Source: an uncultured Clostridiaceae bacterium
Lineage (GTDB): Bacteria; Bacillota; Clostridia; TANB77; CAG-508
Assembly (NCBI GenBank): GCA_930990125.1
Contig: CAKNOI010000004.1
Span: 1-64,000, forward strand
Reading direction: 5' to 3'
Length of the DNA: 64,000 bases
In this document: piece after piece, positions 16,280 to 24,127 of the stretch
Layout of the letters: each line of letters starts with the position of its first letter
How positions within the stretch are numbered: the stretch's first letter is position 1
Made by a program: the position numbers and the translations under genes
Notes under the pieces: generated by a model
Database searches by the model: none
The model's input: the letters and a program-made list of their open reading frames with translations, nothing else
Told to the model about the DNA's origin: nothing

Positions 16280-16445
16280 TGTCATAAAGAAGAAGCAATC
16301 CACTTCTCACCTTATCTTGTTTGGAAAAAGGTTACAATAAAAACAAACTAAAATAAGTAAGTATAGGAAAAGTGGGTTGATTTACAAAAAAGTAAATCAA
16401 TTTTTTTGTTTTGTTAATCCGTTAAAGTACGGATGGCAAATCAAA
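16280..16445 (+). promoter_or_regulatory. L20-type leader with attenuator
   Basis: The infC leader contains a terminator: TTGATTTAC (16377-16385), a six-A loop, GTAAATCAA (16392-16400) and seven T. An upstream AATCCAC (16297-16303) can pair with GTGGGTT (16373-16379), which overlaps the left arm of the terminator, giving an alternative antiterminator. In Bacillus the infC-rpmI-rplT operon is controlled in this way by ribosomal protein L20, and the gene order here is the same. Confidence 0.8.
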
Positions 16446-16466
16446 ATGATTATGGGGGTGTTTTTA

Positions 16467-16982
16467 ATAAAACAAGAATTACTAGTAAATGAACAAATTC
16501 GTGTAGGAAAAGTGCAAGTAATAGGAGAAAGCGGAGAAAAACTAGGTATTATGAATACAAGAGATGCTCTTCAAATTGCAGAAGAAAAGAAATTAGACCT
16601 TGTATTGGTTTCTCCAAATGCAGAAACTCCAGTTTGTAAAATCATGAATTATGGAAAATACAAATTTGAGCAAGCGAAAAAAGAAAAAGAAGCAAAAAAG
16701 AAACAAAAAAGTTTTGAAGTAAAAGAAATTCGTATTACGCCAAATATTGATGTACACGATTTTGAATTCAAATGTAAAAATGCAAGAAGATTTATTGAAG
16801 ATGGAGACAAAGTAAAAATTACAGTGAAATTTAGAGGAAGAGAACTAAATTATGCAAAACTAGGAGAAAAAGTATTAAATGATTTTGCACAAAAATTAGA
16901 AGATATTGCATTACCAGAAAAAAAACCAATTTTAGATGGAAAAAATATGTTTATTATTTTAGCTAAAAAAGCTGAAAGTTAA
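16467..16982 (+). CDS. infC: Translation initiation factor IF-3, AUA start
   Basis: A 171-residue IF-3: an N-terminal domain (VNEQIRVGKVQVIGESGEKLG and following), a Lys-rich linker (KKEKEAKKKQKSFEVKEIR, near 73-90) and a C-terminal domain with VKFRGRELNYAKLG. IF-3 binds the 30S subunit and rejects non-standard start codons. The start chosen is ATA at 16467, because GGGGGTG at 16454-16460 gives a strong ribosome site 6 nt upstream and the sequence then aligns with known IF-3 N-termini. In-frame ATGs at 16446 and 16452 have no ribosome site and would put the GGGGGTG inside the coding region. Rare AUU-type starts on infC are the known basis of IF-3 autoregulation. Confidence 0.92.
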   Translation: MKQELLVNEQIRVGKVQVIGESGEKLGIMNTRDALQIAEEKKLDLVLVSPNAETPVCKIMNYGKYKFEQAKKEKEAKKKQKSFEVKEIRITPNIDVHDFEFKCKNARRFIEDGDKVKITVKFRGRELNYAKLGEKVLNDFAQKLEDIALPEKKPILDGKNMFIILAKKAES

Positions 16983-17012
16983 TAGATAACAATTTGAAAG
17001 GAGAAAAAGAAT

Positions 17013-17213
17013 ATGCCAAAATTAAAAACAAATAAAGCTGCTAAGAAAAGATATTCTTATACAGCAACAGGTAAAGTAAAAAGAACAACATCTAATGGTA
17101 GACACTTATTAGCTAATAAAACCAAAAGACAAAAAATGTCAAGAAAAGTAAATAGTTATGCAGATAAGACATGTGAAGCAGGAATTAAAAAACTTCTTCC
17201 ATACGGAAATTAA
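17013..17213 (+). CDS. rpmI: 50S ribosomal protein L35
   Basis: A 66-residue bL35 with the typical start PKLKTNKAAKKRYSYTATGK and the HLLANKTKRQK block. It lies between infC and rplT in the conserved order. An AAAGGAG site lies 9 nt before the ATG. Confidence 0.97.
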   Translation: MPKLKTNKAAKKRYSYTATGKVKRTTSNGRHLLANKTKRQKMSRKVNSYADKTCEAGIKKLLPYGN

Positions 17214-17247
17214 GAAAAAGTTTGAAATAAAGGAAGGTGAATAGAAA

Positions 17248-17598
17248 ATGGCAAGAGTAAAAACAGGTAGAATTACTCGTAAAAAACATAAAAAAATATT
17301 AAAACAAGCAAAAGGATATTATGGAGCAAAAGGATATCGCTTTAGAATGGCAAAACAAGCCGTTATGAAATCTGGCGTATATTCTTATGTAGGAAGAAAA
17401 GATAAGAAAAGCAATTTTAGAAAATTATGGATTGCAAGAATTAATGCAGGAGCAAGACTAAATGGATTAACATATAGCAAAATGATTGCAGGACTAAAAA
17501 AAGCAAATATTGTTATCAATAGAAAAATGCTTGCAGAGCTTGCTGTAAATGATCCAGCTGCATTTGCTAAATTAGCAGAAACTGCAAAACAAGCCTAA
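17248..17598 (+). CDS. rplT: 50S ribosomal protein L20
   Basis: A 116-residue bL20. Signature stretches are [20 protein letters not shown] and the repeated [12 protein letters not shown], followed by [20 protein letters not shown] in parts ([20 protein letters not shown]). It assembles early on 23S rRNA and in Firmicutes represses its own operon through the leader described at 16280-16445. An AAGGAAGGTG site precedes the ATG. It is followed by a terminator at 17621. Confidence 0.97.
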   Translation: MARVKTGRITRKKHKKILKQAKGYYGAKGYRFRMAKQAVMKSGVYSYVGRKDKKSNFRKLWIARINAGARLNGLTYSKMIAGLKKANIVINRKMLAELAVNDPAAFAKLAETAKQA

Positions 17599-17620
17599 GT
17601 AAAAATAAAGATGATAGAAA

Positions 17621-17660
17621 AATAGGAGAATTCTAAAAAATAGAATTCTTCTATTTTTTT
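17621..17660 (+). terminator. Terminator of infC-rpmI-rplT
   Basis: AATAGGAGAATTCTA and TAGAATTCTTCTATT pair over nearly 15 bp, followed by TTTTT. Confidence 0.9.
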
Positions 17661-17717
17661 GTATAAATTAGTTAAATTCGGAAACTATATAAGTAAGAAA
17701 TATAGGAGGTTGATAAC

Positions 17718-17930
17718 ATGGCAATGGAAAAACATTTAAGTATTACAGGAGCATCTACCGTATCTTGGAAAGATGCCATTGTACAAGCGGTTGCAGAAGC
17801 ATCCAAAACAATTGATTATTTATCTACAGTAAGAGTAATAGAACAAAGGGCAAAAGTAAATGGCAAAAAAATTACAGAATATTACGTAGATTTGGACTTA
17901 TCTTTTATTATTGATAGAGATAGAGACTAA
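17718..17930 (+). CDS. Dodecin-family flavin-binding protein
   Basis: A 70-residue dodecin: the STVSWKDAIVQAVAEASKTI segment (about 14-33) and KITEYYVDLDLSFII are diagnostic. Dodecins form 12-subunit shells that store flavins. An AGGAGG site lies 7 nt before the ATG. The stop codon lies 16 nt before the spoVAC start, so it appears to be the first gene of the spoVA operon. A GTATA...CTATATA pair at 17661-17691 resembles sigma-G-type boxes, but the spacing of 19 is long and the call is weak. Placement in a forespore operon would be unusual for a dodecin. Confidence 0.85.
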   Translation: MAMEKHLSITGASTVSWKDAIVQAVAEASKTIDYLSTVRVIEQRAKVNGKKITEYYVDLDLSFIIDRDRD

Positions 17931-17946
17931 AGAAAGGAGAGAAAAT

Positions 17947-18390
17947 ATGGAACCAATTGAAACACCAAAAGAATATCAAAAATATGTGGACAAAAAATCG
18001 CCTAATTCACCAATATTAAAAAATTGTTTTAATGCATTTTGGGTAGGGGGACTTATTTGCTCTATTGGGCAACTGATAACATACTATTGCAAATTTAGAG
18101 GTGCAGACCAACAAACAGCAGGCACAATTGTATCTATTGTGTTAATAGGAGTTAGCGCATTTTTAACAGGACTTAATATCTTTAACAAAATAGGAAAGTT
18201 TGCAGGAGCTGGTTCTTTGGTACCTATTACAGGATTTGCAAACTCGATTGTATCTCCAGCAATGGAGTATAAATCAGAAGGATATGTAATGGGTGTAGGA
18301 GGAAAAATGTTTACTGTAGCAGGACCTGTTTTGGTATTTGGAATTTCTACATCTATTATTGTAGGGCTAATAGCTTTAATTTTTATTTAA
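17947..18390 (+). CDS. spoVAC: Stage V sporulation protein AC
   Basis: A 147-residue inner-spore-membrane protein of the SpoVA channel that moves dipicolinic acid into the forespore and out at germination. It begins with a soluble PKEYQKYVDKKSPNSP stretch and has about four membrane segments. The conserved FWVGGLICSIGQLITYY and GAGSLVPITGFANS stretches are present. The ATG at 17947 is chosen because AAAGGAGAG precedes it; in-frame upstream starts run into the dodecin gene. It is followed by spoVAD and spoVAEb in the standard order. Confidence 0.95.
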   Translation: MEPIETPKEYQKYVDKKSPNSPILKNCFNAFWVGGLICSIGQLITYYCKFRGADQQTAGTIVSIVLIGVSAFLTGLNIFNKIGKFAGAGSLVPITGFANSIVSPAMEYKSEGYVMGVGGKMFTVAGPVLVFGISTSIIVGLIALIFI

Positions 18391-18426
18391 AAGATATAGG
18401 ATAAATAGAAAAGGAAAGGAGAAAAC

Positions 18427-19431
18427 ATGAAAAGAATTGGAAAACAAACCATTTGTTTTGATAATCCACCTACGATTTTAGAAACAGCATCTATTGTGGG
18501 ACCAAAGGAAGCAGATGGACCAATGGCAGAGTATTTTGACCAAACATTAAGTGATGAGTTTTGGGGAGAAAAAACATGGGAAAAGGCAGAAAGTAAAATA
18601 ATAAAAGAAACAGTAAATAGAGTTATTACGAAATCTGGAATTCCTGCTAATAAAATAGATTATTGTTTTGCAGGAGATTTATTAAATCAATGTATTTCTT
18701 CTAGTTTTGGATTAAGAGAACTTAATATTCCACTATTTGGTATATTTGGAGCATGTTCTACTTTTGTAGAGGGAATGTGCCTTGGAAGTGTATTCGTAGA
18801 AGGCGGAGGAGCAAATTATGTATTATGTGCTACATCTAGCCACTTCTGTAGTGCAGAAAAGCAATTTCGTTTTCCACTAGAACTGGGGAATCAAAGACCA
18901 CCTACTTCACAATGGACGGTAACTGGTTCTGGTGCAGTTATATTAGCAAAAAGTGGAGAAGGACCATATATTACCAATATTACACCAGGTGCCATTGTGG
19001 ATTTAGGTATTAAAGATGGAAATAATATGGGGGCAGCTATGGCACCGGCAGCATTTAACACCTTAATGGCACATTTTCAAGATACAGGAAGAAAACCAAG
19101 CTATTATGATGCTATTATTACAGGAGATTTAGGGCATATCGGAAAAGATATCTTAATAGATATGGCAGAGTCCAAAGGATATAATATTAGAGCAAATTAT
19201 AACGATTGTGGTGTATTAATTTTTGATAAAAATAAGCAAGATACCCATGCAGGGGGAAGTGGATGTGCATGTATTGGAACTGTTTTTTCTGGATATTTCT
19301 TTAAAATGTTAAAAGAAAAGAGATATAGAAGAATTTTATTAATGGCAACTGGTGCTTTAATGAATTCTACTAGTAGCCAACAAGGTGAAACAATTCCTGG
19401 AATTGCACATGCGATTTCCATAGAAATATAA
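18427..19431 (+). CDS. spoVAD: Stage V sporulation protein AD
   Basis: A 334-residue thiolase-fold protein on the spore inner membrane that binds dipicolinic acid. Typical stretches are RIGKQTICFDNPPTI at the start, the ACSTFVEGMCLGSVF segment around the thiolase-like Cys, TGDLGHIGKDIL, and HAGGSGCACI near the end. The length matches the family. It lies 36 nt after spoVAC with AAAGGAG upstream and 11 nt before spoVAEb. Confidence 0.96.
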   Translation: MKRIGKQTICFDNPPTILETASIVGPKEADGPMAEYFDQTLSDEFWGEKTWEKAESKIIKETVNRVITKSGIPANKIDYCFAGDLLNQCISSSFGLRELNIPLFGIFGACSTFVEGMCLGSVFVEGGGANYVLCATSSHFCSAEKQFRFPLELGNQRPPTSQWTVTGSGAVILAKSGEGPYITNITPGAIVDLGIKDGNNMGAAMAPAAFNTLMAHFQDTGRKPSYYDAIITGDLGHIGKDILIDMAESKGYNIRANYNDCGVLIFDKNKQDTHAGGSGCACIGTVFSGYFFKMLKEKRYRRILLMATGALMNSTSSQQGETIPGIAHAISIEI

Positions 19432-19442
19432 GGAGGAGAAAG

Positions 19443-19829
19443 ATGGAGTTTTGGCAAAGTATTGATTGGATGGGAGTATTAAAATGCTTTCTTGTAGGTG
19501 GACTTATCTGCGTTATTGGTCAAATTTTAATAGATAAAACAAAACTTACTTCTGCAAGAATTTTAGTTATTTTTGTAACAGCAGGTGTTATCTTGGGAGC
19601 ATTAGGACTATATGAGCCACTAGTAAAATTTGCAGGAGCAGGTGCAACCGTTCCTCTTACTGGTTTTGGCTATAATTTGGCAAAAGGAGCCATAGAAGCG
19701 GTAAAAGAAATAGGGCTTTTAGGTGCTTTTACCGGTGGGGTAAAAGCGGCAGCAGGAGGAATTGCGGCAGCAGTATTCTTTGGTTATTTAGCATCTTTGG
19801 TGTCTAAACCTAAAATAAAAAAACAATAA
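19443..19829 (+). CDS. spoVAEb: Stage V sporulation protein AE(b)
   Basis: A 128-residue membrane protein with about four segments, the third core part of the SpoVA channel. FLVGGLICVIGQILID and GAGATVPLTGFGYNLAKG parallel the corresponding stretches of SpoVAC, with which it is paralogous. An AGGAGGAG site precedes the ATG. It is the last gene of the operon; no spoVAA, AB, AEa or AF is present nearby. Confidence 0.94.
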   Translation: MEFWQSIDWMGVLKCFLVGGLICVIGQILIDKTKLTSARILVIFVTAGVILGALGLYEPLVKFAGAGATVPLTGFGYNLAKGAIEAVKEIGLLGAFTGGVKAAAGGIAAAVFFGYLASLVSKPKIKKQ

Positions 19830-19832
19830 GAA

Positions 19833-19864
19833 AAAAGCATGTTAGAAAAATCTAGCATGCTTTT
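19833..19864. terminator. Bidirectional terminator after spoVAEb
   Basis: AAAAGCATGTTAGA and TCTAGCATGCTTTT pair over 14 bp with one G-U, between A- and T-runs. It serves spoVA (+) and the minus-strand membrane gene. Confidence 0.85.
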
Positions 19865-19872
19865 AAAAAAGA

Positions 19873-19985
19873 TTATCTTGCAATAGCATTTGGGTATACT
19901 TTTTTCATAAACTCAGAATTATAATGTGTATCTAAAAATTGTTCTAACCTAGTATCTGCTGGAAGTCCGATGACGTCTTTCTTGT
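19873..19985 (-). pseudogene. Out-of-frame C-terminal tail of PF06541 protein
   Basis: Downstream of the stop of the 19949-20575 gene, another frame on the same strand reads LPADTRLEQFLDTHYNS followed by EFMKKVYPNAIAR and a stop at 19873-19875. This is the kind of C-terminal tail seen in this family, displaced by a one-nucleotide frameshift near 19985. Confidence 0.65.
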
Positions 19986-20575
19986 TCTCGAATGGCAGCC
20001 ATAGAGGAAATGGTTAAATTAAAAATCATAAAAACAAGCAAAATCGTTGTTATTGGAATAGCAATTCGCTTAGGTATTTTTTCTAGAAAAGAGCCAAAAA
20101 TGGGAAAACCTATTTTCATCCAAAACAATCCTAAAAAACCCCATGCAATGGCATAAAATAAATTGGTTCTACCAGCAAAGTTAAGAAAGGTGTCGGAATA
20201 TTCCCAAGAAACTGTACCAAAAGCTTTTTCTTGAAAAAGACTACATAAATATTCAAATATGGCACCAATTAACATACTATAAGCAAAAATAGTAAGTGGT
20301 TTTTTGTGTTGTAGCTGATACAAGAGTAAGGTAAGAGCGACTGCTCCAAAACCATATACAGGATTAAAAGGTCCATAGATAACGCCTGCTCTACTTTCAA
20401 TGCGGTGTAAGATAATGTAGCAATAAATAGTTTCTAATACAACACCAAGAATACAGCCAATAAAGAATATCCAAAATAAGGTATAAAAAGTAAGTTTTGG
20501 CTTAGGTAAACTATTTTTTTCTTGTTTAGTTATTGAATTGATAAATATATTATTTTTTGCAACTCTTAGTTCCAT
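19949..20575 (-). CDS. PF06541-type membrane protein, frameshifted tail
   Basis: A 208-residue protein with about five membrane segments, resembling the putative ABC-transporter permease (CmpB-like, PF06541) family. Typical stretches are FFIGCILGVVLETIY, GVIYGPFNPVYGFGAV and WEYSDTFLNFAGRTNLFYAI in parts (WEYSDTFLNFAG, RTNLFYAIAWG). The reading frame ends in RRHRTSSRY, unlike the family. The expected tail lies in a different frame at 19873-19985, so a single-base indel has probably occurred in the region reading EQERR. The membrane core is intact. Function is unknown despite the family name. Confidence 0.75.
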   Translation of the reverse strand: MELRVAKNNIFINSITKQEKNSLPKPKLTFYTLFWIFFIGCILGVVLETIYCYIILHRIESRAGVIYGPFNPVYGFGAVALTLLLYQLQHKKPLTIFAYSMLIGAIFEYLCSLFQEKAFGTVSWEYSDTFLNFAGRTNLFYAIAWGFLGLFWMKIGFPIFGSFLEKIPKRIAIPITTILLVFMIFNLTISSMAAIREQERRHRTSSRY

Positions 20576-20665
20576 TTTTCCCCTTCTTTCTACAAATTAT
20601 TATACAAGAGAGAAAAGGGGAAAGTCAACGATATAAAGAAATTCTTAAAGTTTGCTAAGAATTCT

Positions 20666-22126
20666 TTAAGAAATATCTTTACTTTTAATCCAAACAGACA
20701 CACTACCACCATTCACATAAAAAATGCCGTTTCCATCTTGATCTACATATACTGGTTCTTTCACATTTCCGGTACAATCATATAAAATAGAACCTGCCAA
20801 TCGCTTCCCAACATTCATAATTTTATTACCACCAGGACCATCGGAGATAAGGACAGCCAGTCCAGAGTCTGCGTGATTGGTATCTCCCTCACGAGTAAAA
20901 CCTACTACGTTAGGATGGTCAAAATAATCATTTTGATTTCCATAGGCTAAGTATTTTCTTACTTTAATAAGAATATCTAATAAATCTTTTTTAGGAGAAA
21001 TGGCATCATGTGGAATACCATAGTAATCTCCATAAAAGACACAAGGATAACCATCTTTACGGAGCAAAATCAAACTATAGGCAATAGGTTTAAACCAATC
21101 TTGTACCCAAGAAAATAAGGATTGTCCTGGTTGGGTATCATGGTTATCTACAAAGGTAACAGCAGAATCTGGATAAGATTGTACTAAAGTATTGTCAAAA
21201 ATATGTCGCATATCATAATTTCCACCACTATTGGAAGCATTAAAAAAGTTATAATGTAATGGAACATCAAATAAAGAAATGGTTTCTTTGGTTTGCCTTA
21301 AATATGTTACCAAAGAGTGAATATCATTACTCCAATATTCGGCAAAAGAGTATAGTTGTTTTCCGGAAAGTTCTTTCATTTCTTTTATCCAGTCTTTATA
21401 AAAGCTAAAACGAATGTGTTTAACAGCATCTAAACGAAAACCATCTACATTAGTGGTTTCTAAATACCATTTTCCCCAATTGGTAAGCTCTGTTACTACA
21501 TCGACATTATTTAAGTCAATATCTTCTCCCATTAGATAATCAAAATTGCCGTTTTCCTTATCTACTTCATTGTCCCAATGTTTTCCATAAAATTTATAAA
21601 CACCTGCTTTTTTTTGTCTTTCATCCCAACCGGCTCCATGAAAATGTGTCCAATTCCAATGAAAAGAAGAATACTTGTCGTTTCTTCCAGGAAAGGTATA
21701 TTTGGTCCATGCTAAAATAGGAGTAGGGGGAGTTATATCATTATTTCGGTTGTATGGGTTATCTTCTATTGCCAGAACTTCTTCGGTTCCATCTGCTCCC
21801 ATTTTATGGTTTAAAACAATATCTGCAAATACTTGAATATTATTTCCTTTTAATGTTTTAATTGCATTCAAATACTCTTCTTTGGTACCATACTTAGTAG
21901 GAATAGAACCTTTTTGGTCAAATTCTCCCAAATCGTATAAATCATATACACCATAGCCAGTGTCATGAATACCACCTTGTCCTTTATAAGCTGGTGGAAG
22001 CCAAACAGAAGTAATCCCAATACTATCTAAATATTGAGCATTGTTGGTAACTTTTTTCCATAAAGTAGCATCATCTGGTAAATACCATTCAAAGTATTGC
22101 ATCATAGTTTTATTGGTTTTTATCAT
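20666..22126 (-). CDS. Alpha-amylase, GH13, cytoplasmic type
   Basis: A 486-residue GH13 alpha-amylase without signal peptide, so it probably acts on cytoplasmic glucans such as glycogen. Catalytic residues are visible: nucleophile D233 in DGFRLDAVKH, acid/base E263 in FAEYW, and D330 in FVDNHDT. The QYFEWYLPDD start and the VWLPPAYKG segment are typical of liquefying-type (AmyS-like) enzymes. A Ca-site-like DYLMGEDIDL stretch is present. It begins 12 nt after tcdA on the same strand with AAGGAGG upstream, forming an asd-tcdA-amylase run. It could pair metabolically with the GH15 enzyme at 61225. Confidence 0.93.
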   Translation of the reverse strand: MIKTNKTMMQYFEWYLPDDATLWKKVTNNAQYLDSIGITSVWLPPAYKGQGGIHDTGYGVYDLYDLGEFDQKGSIPTKYGTKEEYLNAIKTLKGNNIQVFADIVLNHKMGADGTEEVLAIEDNPYNRNNDITPPTPILAWTKYTFPGRNDKYSSFHWNWTHFHGAGWDERQKKAGVYKFYGKHWDNEVDKENGNFDYLMGEDIDLNNVDVVTELTNWGKWYLETTNVDGFRLDAVKHIRFSFYKDWIKEMKELSGKQLYSFAEYWSNDIHSLVTYLRQTKETISLFDVPLHYNFFNASNSGGNYDMRHIFDNTLVQSYPDSAVTFVDNHDTQPGQSLFSWVQDWFKPIAYSLILLRKDGYPCVFYGDYYGIPHDAISPKKDLLDILIKVRKYLAYGNQNDYFDHPNVVGFTREGDTNHADSGLAVLISDGPGGNKIMNVGKRLAGSILYDCTGNVKEPVYVDQDGNGIFYVNGGSVSVWIKSKDIS

Positions 22127-22138
22127 TTGTTTTCCTCC

Positions 22139-22831
22139 TTAAGAAATAAGATTTCGAATAACTTCTCCTGCAAGCATTAGCCCAGCTACAGAAGGTACAA
22201 AACTAATACTTGCAGGAACTTTTTTACAAGATTCTTCTGCAAAGGTAGAAACAGGTTCTTCGCGAGAATATAAGACAGTAACAGGAGATAAATTCCTACG
22301 TTTACATTCTTTACGAATTACCTTAGCTAAAGGGCATACCGAAGTTTTAGAAATATCTGTAATTTCAAATTTACTAGGATCTAATTTATTTCCAGTTCCC
22401 ATACAAGAAATAAGCGGAATATGTTTCTTTTGTGCTTCTTCTATAATAGATAACTTAGAAGAAACAGTATCAATAGCATCTACAATATAAGAAAAATCGG
22501 AAGAGATAAGCTCAGATTTACTCTCATCATAAAATTCTTGGTAGGTACGAATTTGTAAATTAGGATTAATATGTAATAAACGTTCTTTGCATACTTCTAC
22601 TTTTGGTCTACCAATGGTAGTAAAGTCAGCAAGTAGTTGGCGGTTGATATTAGTAAGACTAATTACATCACTATCTACTACCACTAAAGAACCAATTCCA
22701 CTTCTGGCTAAGGCTTCTACTACATAAGAACCAACTCCTCCTAAGCCAAAAACGCACACAGTTGCTTGTTGCAATTTTTGTATAGCTTCCTTTCCAATTA
22801 AAGCTTCTGTTCTTGAAAGAAAATATTCCAT
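22139..22831 (-). CDS. tcdA: tRNA threonylcarbamoyladenosine dehydratase
   Basis: A 230-residue E1-like (ThiF/MoeB/HesA superfamily) enzyme that cyclises t6A in tRNA using ATP. The nucleotide loop GLGGVGSYVVEALARSG starts at residue 29, NINRQLLAD is at about 61-69, and VDAIDTVSSK is also typical. The late VYSREEP and SFVPSVAGLMLAG stretches match TcdA rather than MoeB. It lies 26 nt after asd with GGAG upstream and 12 nt before the amylase. Confidence 0.9.
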   Translation of the reverse strand: MEYFLSRTEALIGKEAIQKLQQATVCVFGLGGVGSYVVEALARSGIGSLVVVDSDVISLTNINRQLLADFTTIGRPKVEVCKERLLHINPNLQIRTYQEFYDESKSELISSDFSYIVDAIDTVSSKLSIIEEAQKKHIPLISCMGTGNKLDPSKFEITDISKTSVCPLAKVIRKECKRRNLSPVTVLYSREEPVSTFAEESCKKVPASISFVPSVAGLMLAGEVIRNLIS

Positions 22832-22857
22832 GATTATTTCTCCTTTTATTGTTTGTT

Positions 22858-23853
22858 CTATTGCTCTGCAATTAATAATTCTACAATTTGTATTGCATTG
22901 GTAGCAGCACCTTTTCTAATATTATCGGCTACTACCCAAAGGTTTACACCATTTTCTACGCTAAAATCTCTACGAATTCTTCCTACATAAACTTCATCAT
23001 GCCCAGAAGAATGGGTAGCCAAAGGATATTCGTTTTCCAATGTGTTATCTTCTACAATAATCCCTGGAAAATTTGCTAATGTTTCTTTTAAAGTATCAAG
23101 TTTAAAGTCTTTTTCCAGTTCTACATTAATAGACTCACTATGGCAATTTAGTACAGGAACACGAACCGTAGTTGCGGTAACTTTTAAATCTGGATTACCT
23201 AAAATTTTTCGTGTTTCGTTTACCATTTTCATTTCTTCTTTGGTGTAACCGTTTTCTAAAAAGTCATCAATATGAGGCAAGCAGTTGTTGTAAATAGGGT
23301 GAGGAAATTTGTTAGGAGATAAACCTTGTTTTGTATTTTCAAAATCTAAGACTCCCTTTTGTCCTGCACCAGAAACAGCTTGGTAAGTAGAGTACACAAC
23401 TCTTTTTATATGGTAAGTAGTATCTAACGCTTTTAAAGGTAAGACTGCCTGAATCGTAGAACAGTTAGGGTTGGCAATAATACCATGGTTCCAAGAAACA
23501 TCCTGTGGATTTACCTCTGGAACAACAAGGGGAACATCTGGTTCCATACGAAAAGCACTACTGTTATCTACTACAATACAACCTTTGCTGGATGCTATTG
23601 GGGCAAATTTTTTAGAAGTACTGCCACCAGCAGAAAAAATAGCAAAATCAAAGCCTTCATCAAAAGAATCTTCTTTTAATTCTCTTACCACATACTCCTT
23701 TCCCATAAATTGAATTTTTGTTCCGGCAGAACGACTAGAAGAAAAGAAAACATATTCCGAAATAGGTAAGTTTTTTTCCTCTAAAACGGTACGGGCGGTC
23801 CTGCCAACAAGCCCGGTAGCACCAACAAGTGCTAATTTGTAAGTTTTTTGCAT
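22858..23853 (-). CDS. asd: Aspartate-semialdehyde dehydrogenase
   Basis: A 331-residue enzyme converting aspartyl phosphate to aspartate semialdehyde with NADPH, for lysine/diaminopimelate, threonine and methionine. The NADP loop is LALVGATGLVGRTA. The catalytic Cys is C131 in IANPNCSTIQ. The SGHDEVYVGRIRRD block carries the substrate-binding Arg and the proton-acceptor His. An AGGAGC site lies just before the ATG. The promoter was not resolved. GTAACA-tatt-TGTTAC at 23877-23892 is a palindrome in the leader. Confidence 0.96.
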   Translation of the reverse strand: MQKTYKLALVGATGLVGRTARTVLEEKNLPISEYVFFSSSRSAGTKIQFMGKEYVVRELKEDSFDEGFDFAIFSAGGSTSKKFAPIASSKGCIVVDNSSAFRMEPDVPLVVPEVNPQDVSWNHGIIANPNCSTIQAVLPLKALDTTYHIKRVVYSTYQAVSGAGQKGVLDFENTKQGLSPNKFPHPIYNNCLPHIDDFLENGYTKEEMKMVNETRKILGNPDLKVTATTVRVPVLNCHSESINVELEKDFKLDTLKETLANFPGIIVEDNTLENEYPLATHSSGHDEVYVGRIRRDFSVENGVNLWVVADNIRKGAATNAIQIVELLIAEQ

Positions 23854-24127
23854 AAATAGCTCCTAAAAAAATATATGTAACATATTTGTTACAATAGAAA
23901 GTAAAATATAGTTATATTTTTACTATGGTATATTATATGCTATTTTTGCAAGAAAAGAAATAGAAAATAAGAAAAGTTTTGAAAACAATAAAGATATTCT
24001 ATTAATAAAGTGATTGACAAAAGGAAATAGTAACGGTAGAATGGAAGGTAGAAAATAAAGAAAGGAAAAAAGTTAGAAAATATGATATTTTTCTAAAAAA
24101 GAAAACATAAGAAAGGAAAGGGGAAAC
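23854..24127. other. Divergent intergenic region asd / pilin-like gene
   Basis: It contains the asd leader palindrome (23877-23892), a second inverted repeat built on AGTAAAATATA/TATATTTTTACT near 23900-23926, and the plus-strand promoter at 24014-24042. No gene was seen. Confidence 0.5.
24014..24042 (+). promoter_or_regulatory. Promoter of first pilin-like gene
   Basis: TTGACA (24014-24019), a 17-bp spacer and TAGAAT (24037-24042). The leader of about 80 nt ends in GAAAGGAAAGGGG before the ATG at 24128. Confidence 0.85.
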
